Shown: positions 38,386-48,338, counted from the stretch's first letter. The stretch: 64,000 nt of DNA from Halomarinibacterium sp041392125 (GCA_041392125.1 JAWKMR010000011.1:33875-97874), one strand, 5' to 3'. Made by a program: numbers and translations. Notes: a model not told the origin generated them from the sequence alone.

Positions 38386-41300
38386 AATGATGCCATTTTT
38401 AAAAACAATAGTATTTGCAATAGTTATTTTATTAACGAGCTGTACTTCAAAAAAGGATGAAAAAACAGAAAGCACAGAATCAACCCCGCTATTTTCTTTG
38501 GTTCCGTCAGCACAATCCAACATCACTTTTACTAACAAAGTGGTGAATCAAAAAGACTTCAACATTTTTAAATACCGAAACTTTTATAATGGAGGTGGCG
38601 TTGCTATTGGCGATATTAATAATGATGGTCTTTCAGATATTTATTTTACGGCCAATATGGAAGAAAATAAACTCTACCTCAATAAAGGGAATATGGTTTT
38701 TGAAGATATTACTGAAAGTGCTGGTGTAGCAGGAAATAAACCGTGGTCAACCGGGGTTGTTATGGTAGATGTTAATGCAGACGGGCTACTAGATATTTAT
38801 GTAAGTAATGCGGGAAATATGGAAGGTGAAAATCACAACAACGATTTATACATCAATAATGGCGACCTCACTTTCACCGAAATGGCAAAAGAATACAACC
38901 TCGCCGAAACAGGGTTTACCACTCATGCTTCATTCTTCGATTATGATCTTGACGGGGACTTAGATGTTTATATCCTCAACAATAGTAATGTCCCTGTAAA
39001 TAGCTTGGGGTTTGCGCACCAAAGAAATGTACGTGCCCAAGACTGGAATGTTCCAAAAATGTTTCGAGGGGTTGGAGATATGTTGCTTAGAAACGACAAT
39101 GGTAAATTTGTAGAAGTAAGTGAAGAAGCAGGAATCTACGGAAGTCTTATAGGATTTGGACTAGGCGTTATGGTGAGCGATGTTAATAATGATTTGTATC
39201 CGGACATTTATGTTTCTAACGATTTTTATGAACGAGATTATTTGTATATCAATAATCAAGACGGAACCTTTACCGAAGATATTGAAAATTGGATGTCACA
39301 TCTCTGTCTTTCAGCTATGGGAGTGGACATGGCAGACATCAATAATGATGGAAATGCCGATATTTTTATTACCGATATGCTTCCTGAAGGAGATGAACGT
39401 GTAAAATCGGTTATGGAATTTGATGGTTATAATGTATTTAAACTAAAACAAAGCAAAGATTTTTATCAACAATACATTCAAAATACATTACAATTAAACA
39501 ATGGTAACGGTAGTTATTCTGAAATAGCCTATTTCAGTGGAGTATCGGCAACCGATTGGAGCTGGTCTGGACTTTTATTTGATATGGATAATGATGGGTT
39601 TAGAGATATTTTTGTTACAAACGGTATCAATCACGATCTTACAGATTTAGACTTTATCGATTTTTTTGCCAACGAAATTATTCAAGACATGGCCCTTACC
39701 GGTAAAAAGGAAGCTATCGACTCCATTATCAATAAAATGCCAGTGGTTCCAATACCAAATTACGCTTTTAGAAATAATCACGACCTCACTTTTTCCAATG
39801 AGGCAGAAGCTTGGGGACTGGGTGTGCCCAGTATGTCTAATGGGGCTGCTTATGGCGACTTAGATAATGATGGCGATTTAGATTTAGTGGTCAACAATGT
39901 GAACATGCAGTCATTTTTGTATGTAAACAATTCTGAAAAAATTTCAAAAAACAACCACATTACCCTAAAATTTGAAGGTTCAGAAAAAAACCCTTTTGCC
40001 ATAGGTACTACTGTCAAAATGTACTACGATAACAATGTGGTATTACAGGAATTAATCCCTTCAAGGGGTTTTCAATCTTCTATGGATTATCCCATGACCA
40101 TCGGCTTAGGGGATGCTAAAAAAATTGATTCTATTCGCGTTATCTGGCCAAATCATACTACTTCAAAATTGGAAGATGTAGATGCCAACCAAGTACTTAC
40201 CTTCAAACAAAAAGACCATCAAGGTTTGTATAAAATTCCTAAGAAAGAAACCATAAAAACACTGTTGAAAGAACTGCCCAACACCCCTTTGGTAAAACAT
40301 GAAGAAAACAATTACAACGACTTTGACTACGAAGGACTCATTGGTAAAAAGATCTCTCAAGAAGGCCCATGTCTTGCTACAGGAGATATTAACGGCGATG
40401 GTAATGAAGATGTTTTTTTAGGTGGCGCTAAAAATCAAGCAGGATCCATATTCTTACATACAGGCAATGGAACGTTACAGCAAAAAAATAGCTCCGTTCT
40501 TGAGGGTGATGCTACTTTTGAAGACACGGCAGCTGCATTTTTTGACGCTGATGGCGATGGAGATTTAGACCTTATGGTAGGCACCGGGGGAAATCAAGTA
40601 GACGAAATGTCGCGAGAAAGTGTTCGTTTATACACAAACGACGGTCATGGAAATTTTACCAAGACAAGCCTCCCTCAAATTTCAAATATTAACAACATAT
40701 CGGTCATAGCGCATTATGATTTTGATAGTGATGGAGATATGGATGTTTTTGTTGGCTCTAGGAGTATTGTAGGTATTTACGGAATGGACCCAAATCACGT
40801 TTTTCTAATAAACGAGGGCAATGGTACTTTTAAAAATGCCTCACAAGATGTTGTGGCAGAACTAAAACAAGGCGGTATGATTACTGATGCCAAGTGGGTA
40901 GATATGGATGCCGACGGAAAAAAAGAACTTATTACCGTTTCCGATTGGGGAGTTCCTGCAATCTACAAATTGGTACAAGGAGTTTTGAAAAAACAGCCTT
41001 CAACACTTGAAAATTTACAAGGTTGGTGGAATATTCTTCAGCCAGTAGATATTGATGGTGATGGAGACCAAGACTTTATTCTTGGAAACCAAGGAAAAAA
41101 TCTCCACTACACTCCTTCTTCAGAAAACATCATGAAACTTTGGGTACATGATTTTGACAACAATGGTACTTTCGAGCAAATTGTAACGCAAACCATTCAC
41201 GGAAAAGATATGCCCATTCATCAAAAAAGAGAGTTAACATCACAAATGGTAACACTTAAAAAGCAGAATTTAAAAGCCTCAGAATATGCTAAAAGATCTA

Positions 41301-41731
41301 TTCAGGAATTATTCCCGGAAGCCATTTTAAAGAAAGCTACGGTAAAACAAGTTACCACTTCCGAATCTGTTTTAATAGTCAATAATGGTGACGGAACCTT
41401 TACCAGCAAACCCCTTCCCAATAGATCGCAACTTTCTTGTGTATGTGGTATAGCCTGTGCCGATGTAAATCGCGACGGAAAAACAGACATCATTATGGGA
41501 GGTAACAACTTCGAGTTTAAACCCCAATTCTCTCGCCTTGATGCAGATTACGGCAGTGTATTGCTCAATCAAGGAGACTTAAATTTTGCCTGGGAGGAAT
41601 ACAACAAAAGTGGGTTTTTTATTAAAGAAGAAGTAAAACACATTTTGCCCATAAAAGATAAAAACGGCAACGTATTTTTTGTCGTAGCCATTAACAACGA
41701 AAAACCACGAATTTTTGCTATCAATAACTAA
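38378..41731 (+). CDS. FG-GAP/VCBS repeat lipoprotein with ASPIC/UnbV domain (copy 2)
   Basis: A 1117-residue paralogue with a lipoprotein signal ending in LLTSC (Cys22). FG-GAP loops recur (DINNDGLSD, DVNADGLLD, DYDLDGDLD, DMDNDGFRD, DLDNDGDLD). The central ASPIC/UnbV domain has FAIGTTVKMYYD and IDSIRVIWPNH, and the second half adds DINGDGNED, DADGDGDLD, DFDSDGDMD and DIDGDGDQD. Its C-terminal part also has a cysteine cluster (QLSCVCGIACADVNRDG near residue 1025) that copy 1 lacks. The ATG lies within the end of copy 1, and its end overlaps copy 3 by 17 bp, so the three are surely co-translated in order. Confidence 0.88.
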   Translation: MNKMMPFLKTIVFAIVILLTSCTSKKDEKTESTESTPLFSLVPSAQSNITFTNKVVNQKDFNIFKYRNFYNGGGVAIGDINNDGLSDIYFTANMEENKLYLNKGNMVFEDITESAGVAGNKPWSTGVVMVDVNADGLLDIYVSNAGNMEGENHNNDLYINNGDLTFTEMAKEYNLAETGFTTHASFFDYDLDGDLDVYILNNSNVPVNSLGFAHQRNVRAQDWNVPKMFRGVGDMLLRNDNGKFVEVSEEAGIYGSLIGFGLGVMVSDVNNDLYPDIYVSNDFYERDYLYINNQDGTFTEDIENWMSHLCLSAMGVDMADINNDGNADIFITDMLPEGDERVKSVMEFDGYNVFKLKQSKDFYQQYIQNTLQLNNGNGSYSEIAYFSGVSATDWSWSGLLFDMDNDGFRDIFVTNGINHDLTDLDFIDFFANEIIQDMALTGKKEAIDSIINKMPVVPIPNYAFRNNHDLTFSNEAEAWGLGVPSMSNGAAYGDLDNDGDLDLVVNNVNMQSFLYVNNSEKISKNNHITLKFEGSEKNPFAIGTTVKMYYDNNVVLQELIPSRGFQSSMDYPMTIGLGDAKKIDSIRVIWPNHTTSKLEDVDANQVLTFKQKDHQGLYKIPKKETIKTLLKELPNTPLVKHEENNYNDFDYEGLIGKKISQEGPCLATGDINGDGNEDVFLGGAKNQAGSIFLHTGNGTLQQKNSSVLEGDATFEDTAAAFFDADGDGDLDLMVGTGGNQVDEMSRESVRLYTNDGHGNFTKTSLPQISNINNISVIAHYDFDSDGDMDVFVGSRSIVGIYGMDPNHVFLINEGNGTFKNASQDVVAELKQGGMITDAKWVDMDADGKKELITVSDWGVPAIYKLVQGVLKKQPSTLENLQGWWNILQPVDIDGDGDQDFILGNQGKNLHYTPSSENIMKLWVHDFDNNGTFEQIVTQTIHGKDMPIHQKRELTSQMVTLKKQNLKASEYAKRSIQELFPEAILKKATVKQVTTSESVLIVNNGDGTFTSKPLPNRSQLSCVCGIACADVNRDGKTDIIMGGNNFEFKPQFSRLDADYGSVLLNQGDLNFAWEEYNKSGFFIKEEVKHILPIKDKNGNVFFVVAINNEKPRIFAINN

Positions 41732-44700
41732 ATATTATTTTTTAATCCTAATCATTCTTTTGCTAGGGGGCTGCCAAAAGAAAGAGCAAACACTTTTTGA
41801 GTTGTTACCGCCATCGAAATCGGGGGTTACATTTCAAAATCGGGTAACTGAAACAGATTCTCTAAATATTCTGGATTACCTCTATTTCTACAATGGGGGC
41901 GGCGTAGCTATGGGAGATATTAATAATGATGGATTGCCGGATTTGTTCTTTTCTTCAAACCAAGAAAAAAATAAATTATACCTCAACAAAGGAGGTTTAA
42001 CTTTTGAAGATATCTCTCTTTCAGCAAATATTGAAGGGAATAGCTCTTGGAATACCGGAAGCATTATGGCAGATATTAATGGTGACGGATGGTTGGATAT
42101 TTACGTCTTAGCGGTAGTAGGCATCAATGGTTTTGAAGGCCATAACGAGCTTTATATAAACAATAAAGACCTTACCTTTTCTGAAAAATCTGCCGCATAC
42201 GGCCTCGATTTTCAATGCTACGGAACCTCTGCTGCATTTTTGGATTACGACTTAGACGGCGATTTGGATCTCTATCTTTTGAACCACGCTGTGCATACCG
42301 AAGAATCCTTCGGAAGAGCTAAAATACGAAACCATCGCAATGAAAAAACGGGAGATAAACTCCTTCGGAATGATGGAAACACTTTTACCGATGTAAGTGA
42401 GGAAGCCGGAATCTTTGGCGGTATTAACGGTTACGGATTGGGAATTTCGGTGGCCGATTTTAACCAAGATGGTTATCCCGATATTTACGTGGGTAATGAT
42501 TTTCACGAAGACGACTATTTCTATCTTAACAATGGAGATGGCACCTTTACAGAAAGCCTTCGGAAATATTTTGGCCATACCAGCCGCTTCTCCATGGGAA
42601 ATGATGTAGCCGATATTAATCATGACGGTTGGCCAGATTTAATTACACTGGATATGTTACCCGAAGACGATGGAGTAATTAAATCTTCGGAAGGCGATGA
42701 TATGTTTCAAACACTAAAAATGCGCACGCAACAATATGGGTATCATTACCAATACAGTCGCAATATGCTATTTGTAAGTCAGCCCAATGCACCGTATTTA
42801 GAAACCGCATTATTAAGTGGTGTAGCTGCTACCGATTGGAGTTGGAGTGCTCTCTTTGGGGATTATGACCAAGACGGGAAACAAGATCTTTTTATTTCCA
42901 ATGGTATTCCAAAACGGCCTAATAATCTGGATTTTATTAAATACATCTCCAATGAAGAAATTCATAAAAAAATAAACAATTCGCGGCTGGTAGATAAAAA
43001 TGCACTGAAATTGATGCCTTCGGGAAAAGTAGTCAATTATTTTTTTAAAGGTGAAGAAAATTTGCAGTTTAAAGATGTCTCATTACAATGGAGTTCAGGA
43101 CTTCCCAGTATTTCCGGAGCCAGTGCTGTAGGGGATTTGGACCAAGATGGCGATCTTGATATGGTAACCAATAATTTAAATGAACCCGCCAGTATCTATG
43201 TAAATAATACAAATACAACCGCTTCATATTTAAAAATTAATTTTCAATATAAGGATAAAAATCCTAAAGGTTTTGGCACCAAGGCTATTGCTTACCATAA
43301 AGGCGTAAAACAATATAAAGAACTATTTACCTCACGTGGGTTTCAAGCTTCTTCAGAACCCATAATTCACTTTGGCTTCGGAAATGAAAAAAACATAGAT
43401 TCTCTACAAATTATTTGGCCCGATAAAACCTATCAAACGCTGAAAAATGTGAAGTTAAATCAATCCTTAATGCTAAAACCTGAAAATACCATTGCTTATT
43501 CTTATGAAAAAGCCACTCCTAAAAAGCTATTTCAGAAAGTAGAAGGAAACTTAGGAATTAAGTATACCCATAAGGAAGATAATCACACCGATTTCAACTA
43601 TCAAAAACTAATTCCCTATGAGGTAAGTGATAGAGGTCCTGCTGTGGCACTTGGCGACCTAGATGGCGATGGTAAACAGGATCTTTTTTTAGGTGGCGCA
43701 CGCAATCAAAAAGCCGAAGTATACTTACAAAAATTAAATGGATTTGAGCTAAGTCATTTTACTGAAATTGAAAATGATTCCGTCTATGAAGATATTTCAG
43801 CAGCCATAGAAAATTCAAAAATAGTAGTGGGCTCTGGAGGAAATGAAATTTCCCCTTCAAAAAAAATCTTGGCTAACAGAGTCTATACTTCAAAAAATAC
43901 TAAACAAATTATTCAACCAAATACTTTTGAAAATACAGGGATTGTTACATCTTTTGAAGGGTACACCTTTATAGGCAACTATGCTGCCCCTTTTGACTTC
44001 GGAAAAATTGTAGTTTCATACCTCCTAAAACCCGATGGAAAAGAAGAAGTTTTTGAAAATTTAGGAATGGTGACTGATGCTCTTTGGGACGATTTTGATA
44101 CCGATGGACAAACCGATTTAATTGTTATTGGTGAATGGATGTCTCCCAAGTTTTTCAAAAATGAAAATGGAAAATTCAACGAAGTTTCCCTGCTTTCACA
44201 ACCTTTAAACGGCCTCTGGCAAACCATTATCCCCTTTGACATAGACGGTGATGGTGATAAGGACTACCTTCTTGGCAACTGGGGTTTAAACAGTAAATTT
44301 AAAGCATCGCAAGAGTTTCCTATGAAAATGTACTATGCAGATTTTGATAACAACGGAAGCACCGAAACGGTTCTCACTACCCAAAAAAATGGCAAGTATT
44401 ATCCACTATTAGGATTAGACGACCTTGCAGGGCAAATGGTTTTTTTGCGTAAAAAATTTAATAATTATAAAGACTTTGCAGGCAAAACAATGGAAGAGAT
44501 TTTTGCCGAAAAACTGAAAGAAGCTAAAGTTTTTGAAGTGCAAACATTAGCTTCAGGATTTCTACGCAATAATAACGGAAGCTTTTCTTTTGAAGCCTTT
44601 TCAACTATGCTTCAAATCTCCCCAATTAAATCCTTCGTCGCTTACGATTTTAATGGCGATGGTAAAGATGAAGTATTAACCGGAGGAAATTATGTTGGGG

Positions 44701-44903
44701 TAATTCCATTTCATGGTAGATTTGATAGTTTTCCGGGAGCGTTAATTTTTTCGGAAGAAAAAATAGTCTCTGGAAGCGATTTGGGACTTGAATTTAGCCA
44801 TAAATGTGTTAAAACTCTCAGGATATTGTCAATAGCTGAAAAACCATATCTATTAGTAGTGTATAATAATGAAAAAGCAGAAATATATGAACTCAACAAG
44901 TAA
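41715..44903 (+). CDS. FG-GAP/VCBS repeat lipoprotein with ASPIC/UnbV domain (copy 3)
   Basis: A 1062-residue paralogue, somewhat shorter because blades in the second half are reduced. The signal ends in LLGGC (Cys20). FG-GAP loops include DINNDGLPD, DINGDGWLD, DYDLDGDLD, DFNQDGYPD, DINHDGWPD and DLDQDGDLD. The ASPIC/UnbV-like stretch has GFGTKAIAYHKGV and IDSLQIIWPDK. Later loops are DLDGDGKQD, DTDGQTD and DIDGDGDKD. The start is TTG at 41715, inside copy 2; no ATG keeps the signal peptide, and this start gives a canonical lipoprotein signal. It is followed by the haloperoxidase-like gene with a short overlap. Divergence among the three copies suggests old duplication and separate roles. Confidence 0.87.
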   Translation: MLSITKYYFLILIILLLGGCQKKEQTLFELLPPSKSGVTFQNRVTETDSLNILDYLYFYNGGGVAMGDINNDGLPDLFFSSNQEKNKLYLNKGGLTFEDISLSANIEGNSSWNTGSIMADINGDGWLDIYVLAVVGINGFEGHNELYINNKDLTFSEKSAAYGLDFQCYGTSAAFLDYDLDGDLDLYLLNHAVHTEESFGRAKIRNHRNEKTGDKLLRNDGNTFTDVSEEAGIFGGINGYGLGISVADFNQDGYPDIYVGNDFHEDDYFYLNNGDGTFTESLRKYFGHTSRFSMGNDVADINHDGWPDLITLDMLPEDDGVIKSSEGDDMFQTLKMRTQQYGYHYQYSRNMLFVSQPNAPYLETALLSGVAATDWSWSALFGDYDQDGKQDLFISNGIPKRPNNLDFIKYISNEEIHKKINNSRLVDKNALKLMPSGKVVNYFFKGEENLQFKDVSLQWSSGLPSISGASAVGDLDQDGDLDMVTNNLNEPASIYVNNTNTTASYLKINFQYKDKNPKGFGTKAIAYHKGVKQYKELFTSRGFQASSEPIIHFGFGNEKNIDSLQIIWPDKTYQTLKNVKLNQSLMLKPENTIAYSYEKATPKKLFQKVEGNLGIKYTHKEDNHTDFNYQKLIPYEVSDRGPAVALGDLDGDGKQDLFLGGARNQKAEVYLQKLNGFELSHFTEIENDSVYEDISAAIENSKIVVGSGGNEISPSKKILANRVYTSKNTKQIIQPNTFENTGIVTSFEGYTFIGNYAAPFDFGKIVVSYLLKPDGKEEVFENLGMVTDALWDDFDTDGQTDLIVIGEWMSPKFFKNENGKFNEVSLLSQPLNGLWQTIIPFDIDGDGDKDYLLGNWGLNSKFKASQEFPMKMYYADFDNNGSTETVLTTQKNGKYYPLLGLDDLAGQMVFLRKKFNNYKDFAGKTMEEIFAEKLKEAKVFEVQTLASGFLRNNNGSFSFEAFSTMLQISPIKSFVAYDFNGDGKDEVLTGGNYVGVIPFHGRFDSFPGALIFSEEKIVSGSDLGLEFSHKCVKTLRILSIAEKPYLLVVYNNEKAEIYELNK

Positions 44904-46218
44904 ATTGTTATCCCTTTTGATAGCCGCTACGTTCTTTGTAGGATGTCAAAAAAGTGAACCCATAGAAATTACCGGAAAAGACTATCAAAATACGGTGGAC
45001 AAAGTTACAGAGATTATGGTACATGATATTTTTTCCCCTCCGGTAGCCAGTAGAATCTATGCGTATCCCAACATTGCAGCCTATGAAATTATGGTACAAA
45101 ATAACCCGAATTATAAATCTTTGGCGGGACAAATTAAACACCTCTCTCCTATTCCAAAACCAAATAATGAGAATATAAATTACTCTTTGGCTGCTTTAAT
45201 TGCGCATATGGACGTGAGCAAAAGTGTTATCTTTTCGGAAGAACTTATGGAACATTACCGCGATAGTTTATATCGTGTTTGGCAAAACAAAAACGAATTG
45301 GTTTTTAATGCTTCCAAGGAATATGGATTAGAGGTTTCTAATTTTATAAAATCATGGATGGATGGGGATAATTATAAGCAAACCCGAACCATGCCTAAAT
45401 TTACCATAATTACTGAAGATCCCTCTCGTTGGCAACCCACCCCTCCTGCATATATGGATGGTATTGAGCCCCATTGGAACAAAATAAGAACCTTTGTTTT
45501 AGACTCTGCTTCTCAATTTAAACCTGTTCCTCCACCCGCTTTTTCTATGGAGAAAGACAGCGATTTTTATAAAGAACTTTCGGAAGTTTATGATACTTCA
45601 GAAAGAATTACGGCCATTGGTGATACATCGGAAGAAGTACAAATTGCCCAATTTTGGGATTGTAATCCCTATGTATCGGTTACACGCGGGCATCTCATGT
45701 TTGCTACCAAAAAAATAACTCCGGGGGCACATTGGATGGGCATTGCAGAGATTGCTTGCAAAAGTACCAATGCCAGCTTTGAAGATACAGTATATACCTA
45801 TACCAAAACCTCCATCGCACTTTTTGATGGGTTTATAAGTTGTTGGGACGAAAAATACCGTAGTAACTTAATACGTCCGGAAACCTTAATTAATCAACAT
45901 ATTGACGAAAACTGGAAACCTATTTTACAAACCCCACCGTTTCCTGAATACAGTAGTGGTCACTCGGTAGTTTCGGGAGCATCAGCAACGGTATTGACCG
46001 ATATTTTCGGCGATAATTTTAAATTTTTAGATGATACCGAATTACCTTACGGTCTTCCCGTTCGTTCCTTTTCATCTTTTAAAGCAGCAGCGCAAGAAGC
46101 TGCTATAAGCAGAATGTACGGCGGAATTCACTACCGTGCTGCCATTGAAAACGGAATTGGTCAAGGGTTTAAAGTAGGGACTTTAGTAAATGAAAAACTT
46201 AAAATGAGGATTGAATAA
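44887..46218 (+). CDS. Vanadium-dependent haloperoxidase/PAP2-like lipoprotein
   Basis: A 443-residue lipoprotein (MNSTSKLLSLLIAATFFVGC); a start at 44869 would add six residues. The C-terminal part has the vanadate/phosphate-binding motifs of the vHPO-PAP2 superfamily in order: KYRSNLIRP (K-x6-RP), YSSGHSVVSGAS (SGH, with Ser for the usual Pro) and SRMYGGIH (SR-x5-H). All metal-oxyanion ligands therefore look intact. Known relatives oxidise halides with peroxide or remove phosphate; sequence cannot separate these. Its N-terminal helices (KVTEIMVHDIFSPPVASRIYAYPNIAAYE) are typical of bacterial vHPO-like proteins. It overlaps the third FG-GAP gene and precedes the GyrI-like gene by 3 bp, so it is part of the same unit. 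Confidence 0.88.
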   Translation: MNSTSKLLSLLIAATFFVGCQKSEPIEITGKDYQNTVDKVTEIMVHDIFSPPVASRIYAYPNIAAYEIMVQNNPNYKSLAGQIKHLSPIPKPNNENINYSLAALIAHMDVSKSVIFSEELMEHYRDSLYRVWQNKNELVFNASKEYGLEVSNFIKSWMDGDNYKQTRTMPKFTIITEDPSRWQPTPPAYMDGIEPHWNKIRTFVLDSASQFKPVPPPAFSMEKDSDFYKELSEVYDTSERITAIGDTSEEVQIAQFWDCNPYVSVTRGHLMFATKKITPGAHWMGIAEIACKSTNASFEDTVYTYTKTSIALFDGFISCWDEKYRSNLIRPETLINQHIDENWKPILQTPPFPEYSSGHSVVSGASATVLTDIFGDNFKFLDDTELPYGLPVRSFSSFKAAAQEAAISRMYGGIHYRAAIENGIGQGFKVGTLVNEKLKMRIE

Positions 46219-46221
46219 CTT

Positions 46222-47130
46222 ATGAAAATAGTAACATGGGGATTGCTAATCGCTATCTTGGGAACTCTTATTTGGTATTTCTTCATAAAAGAATACGATT
46301 ATCAAATTAATTTCGAAGTAAAAACCACTACAGGTACTGTAAACCAGTCCATTAAATCCTGGAATTCATCACACGAAAACCCGCAGCCTATTCAGCAAAT
46401 TTCTGAAAAAGAGCTTATTCAAAAAATAACTATTAAGGATTCTTCCTTTACCTACTTGTGGAATATTTCTCCAAAAAATGACAGTATTTTAAAAGTAACA
46501 GCCTATATAAGTGATGCTAAGAATAGATTTAAAAATAGAATTACTATCCCTTTTTATGAAACAGATTTTGAAAAGACTTCAAAAAGAGTAACCGAAGAAC
46601 TATTTAATAAATTAAATAACCACTTAAAAGAGATTAAAGTAAAAATTGAAGGTAAAGAAAATTCGCCTTCAAATTATGCTGCATACGTTAGTTTAAAAAC
46701 CCACCAAATTGAAAAAGCAAAAGGAATGATGGAAAACTTCAATTTGCTTTCATCTTTTGTTGCAGATAATTATCTTGAACCCAGTGGACAGCCATTCTTG
46801 GAAATAACTTCATGGAACAAAACTACCGATAGCCTTTCGTTTAACTTTTGTTTCCCTTTTAAAAAACCCGATTCTGTTTATATAGATTCTCTTACGATTA
46901 ACTCTAAAATTTCAATTAAACAGTTCCCATCAAAAAAAGCATTAAAAGCTATTTATAACGGGAATTATATTACTTCAGACAGAGCTTGGTATGCTTTAGA
47001 AGACTATGCCAAAAAGAATAACATCCCCGTCGAAATGTTTCCCATTGAAGTTTTTTATAATAATCCGAATATGGGAGGTGATGAACACAATTGGAAAACA
47101 GAAGTCTATCTTCCTCTAAAAAAAGAATAA
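46222..47130 (+). CDS. Membrane-anchored protein with GyrI-like effector-binding domain
   Basis: A 302-residue protein with one N-terminal membrane helix (about residues 3-22). An SRPBCC-like region (about 25-150) follows, then a GyrI/AraC effector-binding-like C-terminal domain (about 155-300). Typical late motifs are KALKAIYNGNYITSDRAW, IPVEMFPIEVFYNNP and TEVYLPLKK. Such domains bind small hydrophobic or amphipathic ligands. There is no DNA-binding part, so it is not itself a transcription factor. It lies 3 bp after the haloperoxidase gene. A role in sensing or sequestering a small molecule in the locus is possible but not shown. Confidence 0.78.
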   Translation: MKIVTWGLLIAILGTLIWYFFIKEYDYQINFEVKTTTGTVNQSIKSWNSSHENPQPIQQISEKELIQKITIKDSSFTYLWNISPKNDSILKVTAYISDAKNRFKNRITIPFYETDFEKTSKRVTEELFNKLNNHLKEIKVKIEGKENSPSNYAAYVSLKTHQIEKAKGMMENFNLLSSFVADNYLEPSGQPFLEITSWNKTTDSLSFNFCFPFKKPDSVYIDSLTINSKISIKQFPSKKALKAIYNGNYITSDRAWYALEDYAKKNNIPVEMFPIEVFYNNPNMGGDEHNWKTEVYLPLKKE

Positions 47131-47160
47131 TCGTAAATTTGATGTTTAATTTTTAAAGAA

Positions 47161-48318
47161 TTGCTGTTTTCTAAACTTTATTCACAAGCGACCTCGCTTT
47201 TACATAACTTAACTACTCCCCAAGGGATTTTAGCAAGTTCTGTGGAAGCAGACAATTATAAGCGTATTTGGGCGAGAGATAGTATTATTTGTGGTATTGC
47301 AGGACTGTGGATAAAAGACGAAATAATCATTGAAGGATTAAAAAATTCACTCTTAGTATTAGCAAAAAGCCAAAATGAGTTTGGGATGGTTCCCTCCAAT
47401 GTGCTACCTAATGGTGCCGATGCATCCTTCGGAAGTTTGGTAGGACGTATTGATGCTAATACCTGGTTTATAGTAGGGGCTTGCCTGTATTACAAAGATA
47501 CCCAAGATGACGAAAGCTGGAAGATTTTAAACCCCGCTATTGAAAAATGCCGTACTTTTTTAAAAGCTACCGAATTTAATAACAAAGGATGGATTTATAC
47601 CCCTTTAAGTGGAAATTGGGCCGACGAGTATCCCATACACGGGTACACTTTATATGACAATATGCTTCGGCTTTGGGGTGAAAAAGAATGGAACATCATA
47701 AAAAGAGAAAAAGCTACCGAATTAGATAGTATTCTGAAAAAAACGGAAGTAAATTTTTGGCCGTCCAAAAATGCGGAACCATCGCTCATTTATCAAAAAC
47801 CTGCATTTGAAAGAGCCTTATCAAAACAACCACAACATTTTTTGGCATTTATACTCCCGGGAAAATACGACCTTCGTTTTGATGCAGCCGGAAACGCACT
47901 AGCATTGCTTCAATTTCAATTAAATGAAAATCAAAAAAAATCTATTTCAGAATTTATTGAAACGCTTCCTCAAAAATTAATTCCGGCATTTTGGCCCATT
48001 CTTACAAAAGAAAGTGAAGACTGGAATTTACTAGAAGGAAATTATTCCTTCAGTTTTAAAAACCACCCGGGAGACTTCCATAATGGTGGAATCTGGCCGG
48101 TTTGGATGGGGCTTTTCTGTTTAGGGCTTTCAAAAAACGAGCTACATTCTGAAGTAAAAAAAATCACTGCTTCATTTTTACAAACGGTACAAAGTAATCC
48201 CGATTGGGACTTCCAGGAATACCTTAATGCAAACTCATTAAAAGTGGGAGGAAAAACACAAATGGGGTACACTGCTTCCGGAATTGTGTTTATGAAATTA
48301 GCAATGGAAGCATTGTAA
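47161..48318 (+). CDS. Cytoplasmic (alpha/alpha)6-barrel glycoside hydrolase, probably invertase-like (GH100)
   Basis: A 385-residue soluble protein without a signal peptide. NYKRIWARDSIICGIAG near residue 30, RIDANTWFIVGACLYY near 100, SGNWADEYPIHGYTLYDNMLR near 155 and FHNGGIWPVWMGL near 305 match the acid-containing motifs of neutral/alkaline invertases (GH100) and the related amylo-alpha-1,6-glucosidases. The context (SUT-like transporter and fructokinase-type kinase downstream) favours sucrose hydrolysis. A debranching activity is the alternative. The start is TTG at 47161, since an in-frame stop at 47140 excludes anything earlier. It ends the first block of the sugar locus, 20 bp before the second operator. 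Confidence 0.75.
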   Translation: MLFSKLYSQATSLLHNLTTPQGILASSVEADNYKRIWARDSIICGIAGLWIKDEIIIEGLKNSLLVLAKSQNEFGMVPSNVLPNGADASFGSLVGRIDANTWFIVGACLYYKDTQDDESWKILNPAIEKCRTFLKATEFNNKGWIYTPLSGNWADEYPIHGYTLYDNMLRLWGEKEWNIIKREKATELDSILKKTEVNFWPSKNAEPSLIYQKPAFERALSKQPQHFLAFILPGKYDLRFDAAGNALALLQFQLNENQKKSISEFIETLPQKLIPAFWPILTKESEDWNLLEGNYSFSFKNHPGDFHNGGIWPVWMGLFCLGLSKNELHSEVKKITASFLQTVQSNPDWDFQEYLNANSLKVGGKTQMGYTASGIVFMKLAMEAL

Positions 48319-48338
48319 AAGTTCCAATGCTATTGTTC

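Noticed and set aside
42252..42623. Minus-strand open frame of about 123 codons inside the third FG-GAP gene
   Set aside because: The repeated GATxxTxATGATGG-like coding pattern leaves the opposite strand open by chance; no independent evidence.
35080..44903. Recurring DNA similar to GATATTAATAATGATGG, as a possible repeat family
   Set aside because: These are calcium-loop codons of the FG-GAP blades, in frame and diverged at third positions, so they are protein repeats and not a DNA element or CRISPR array.
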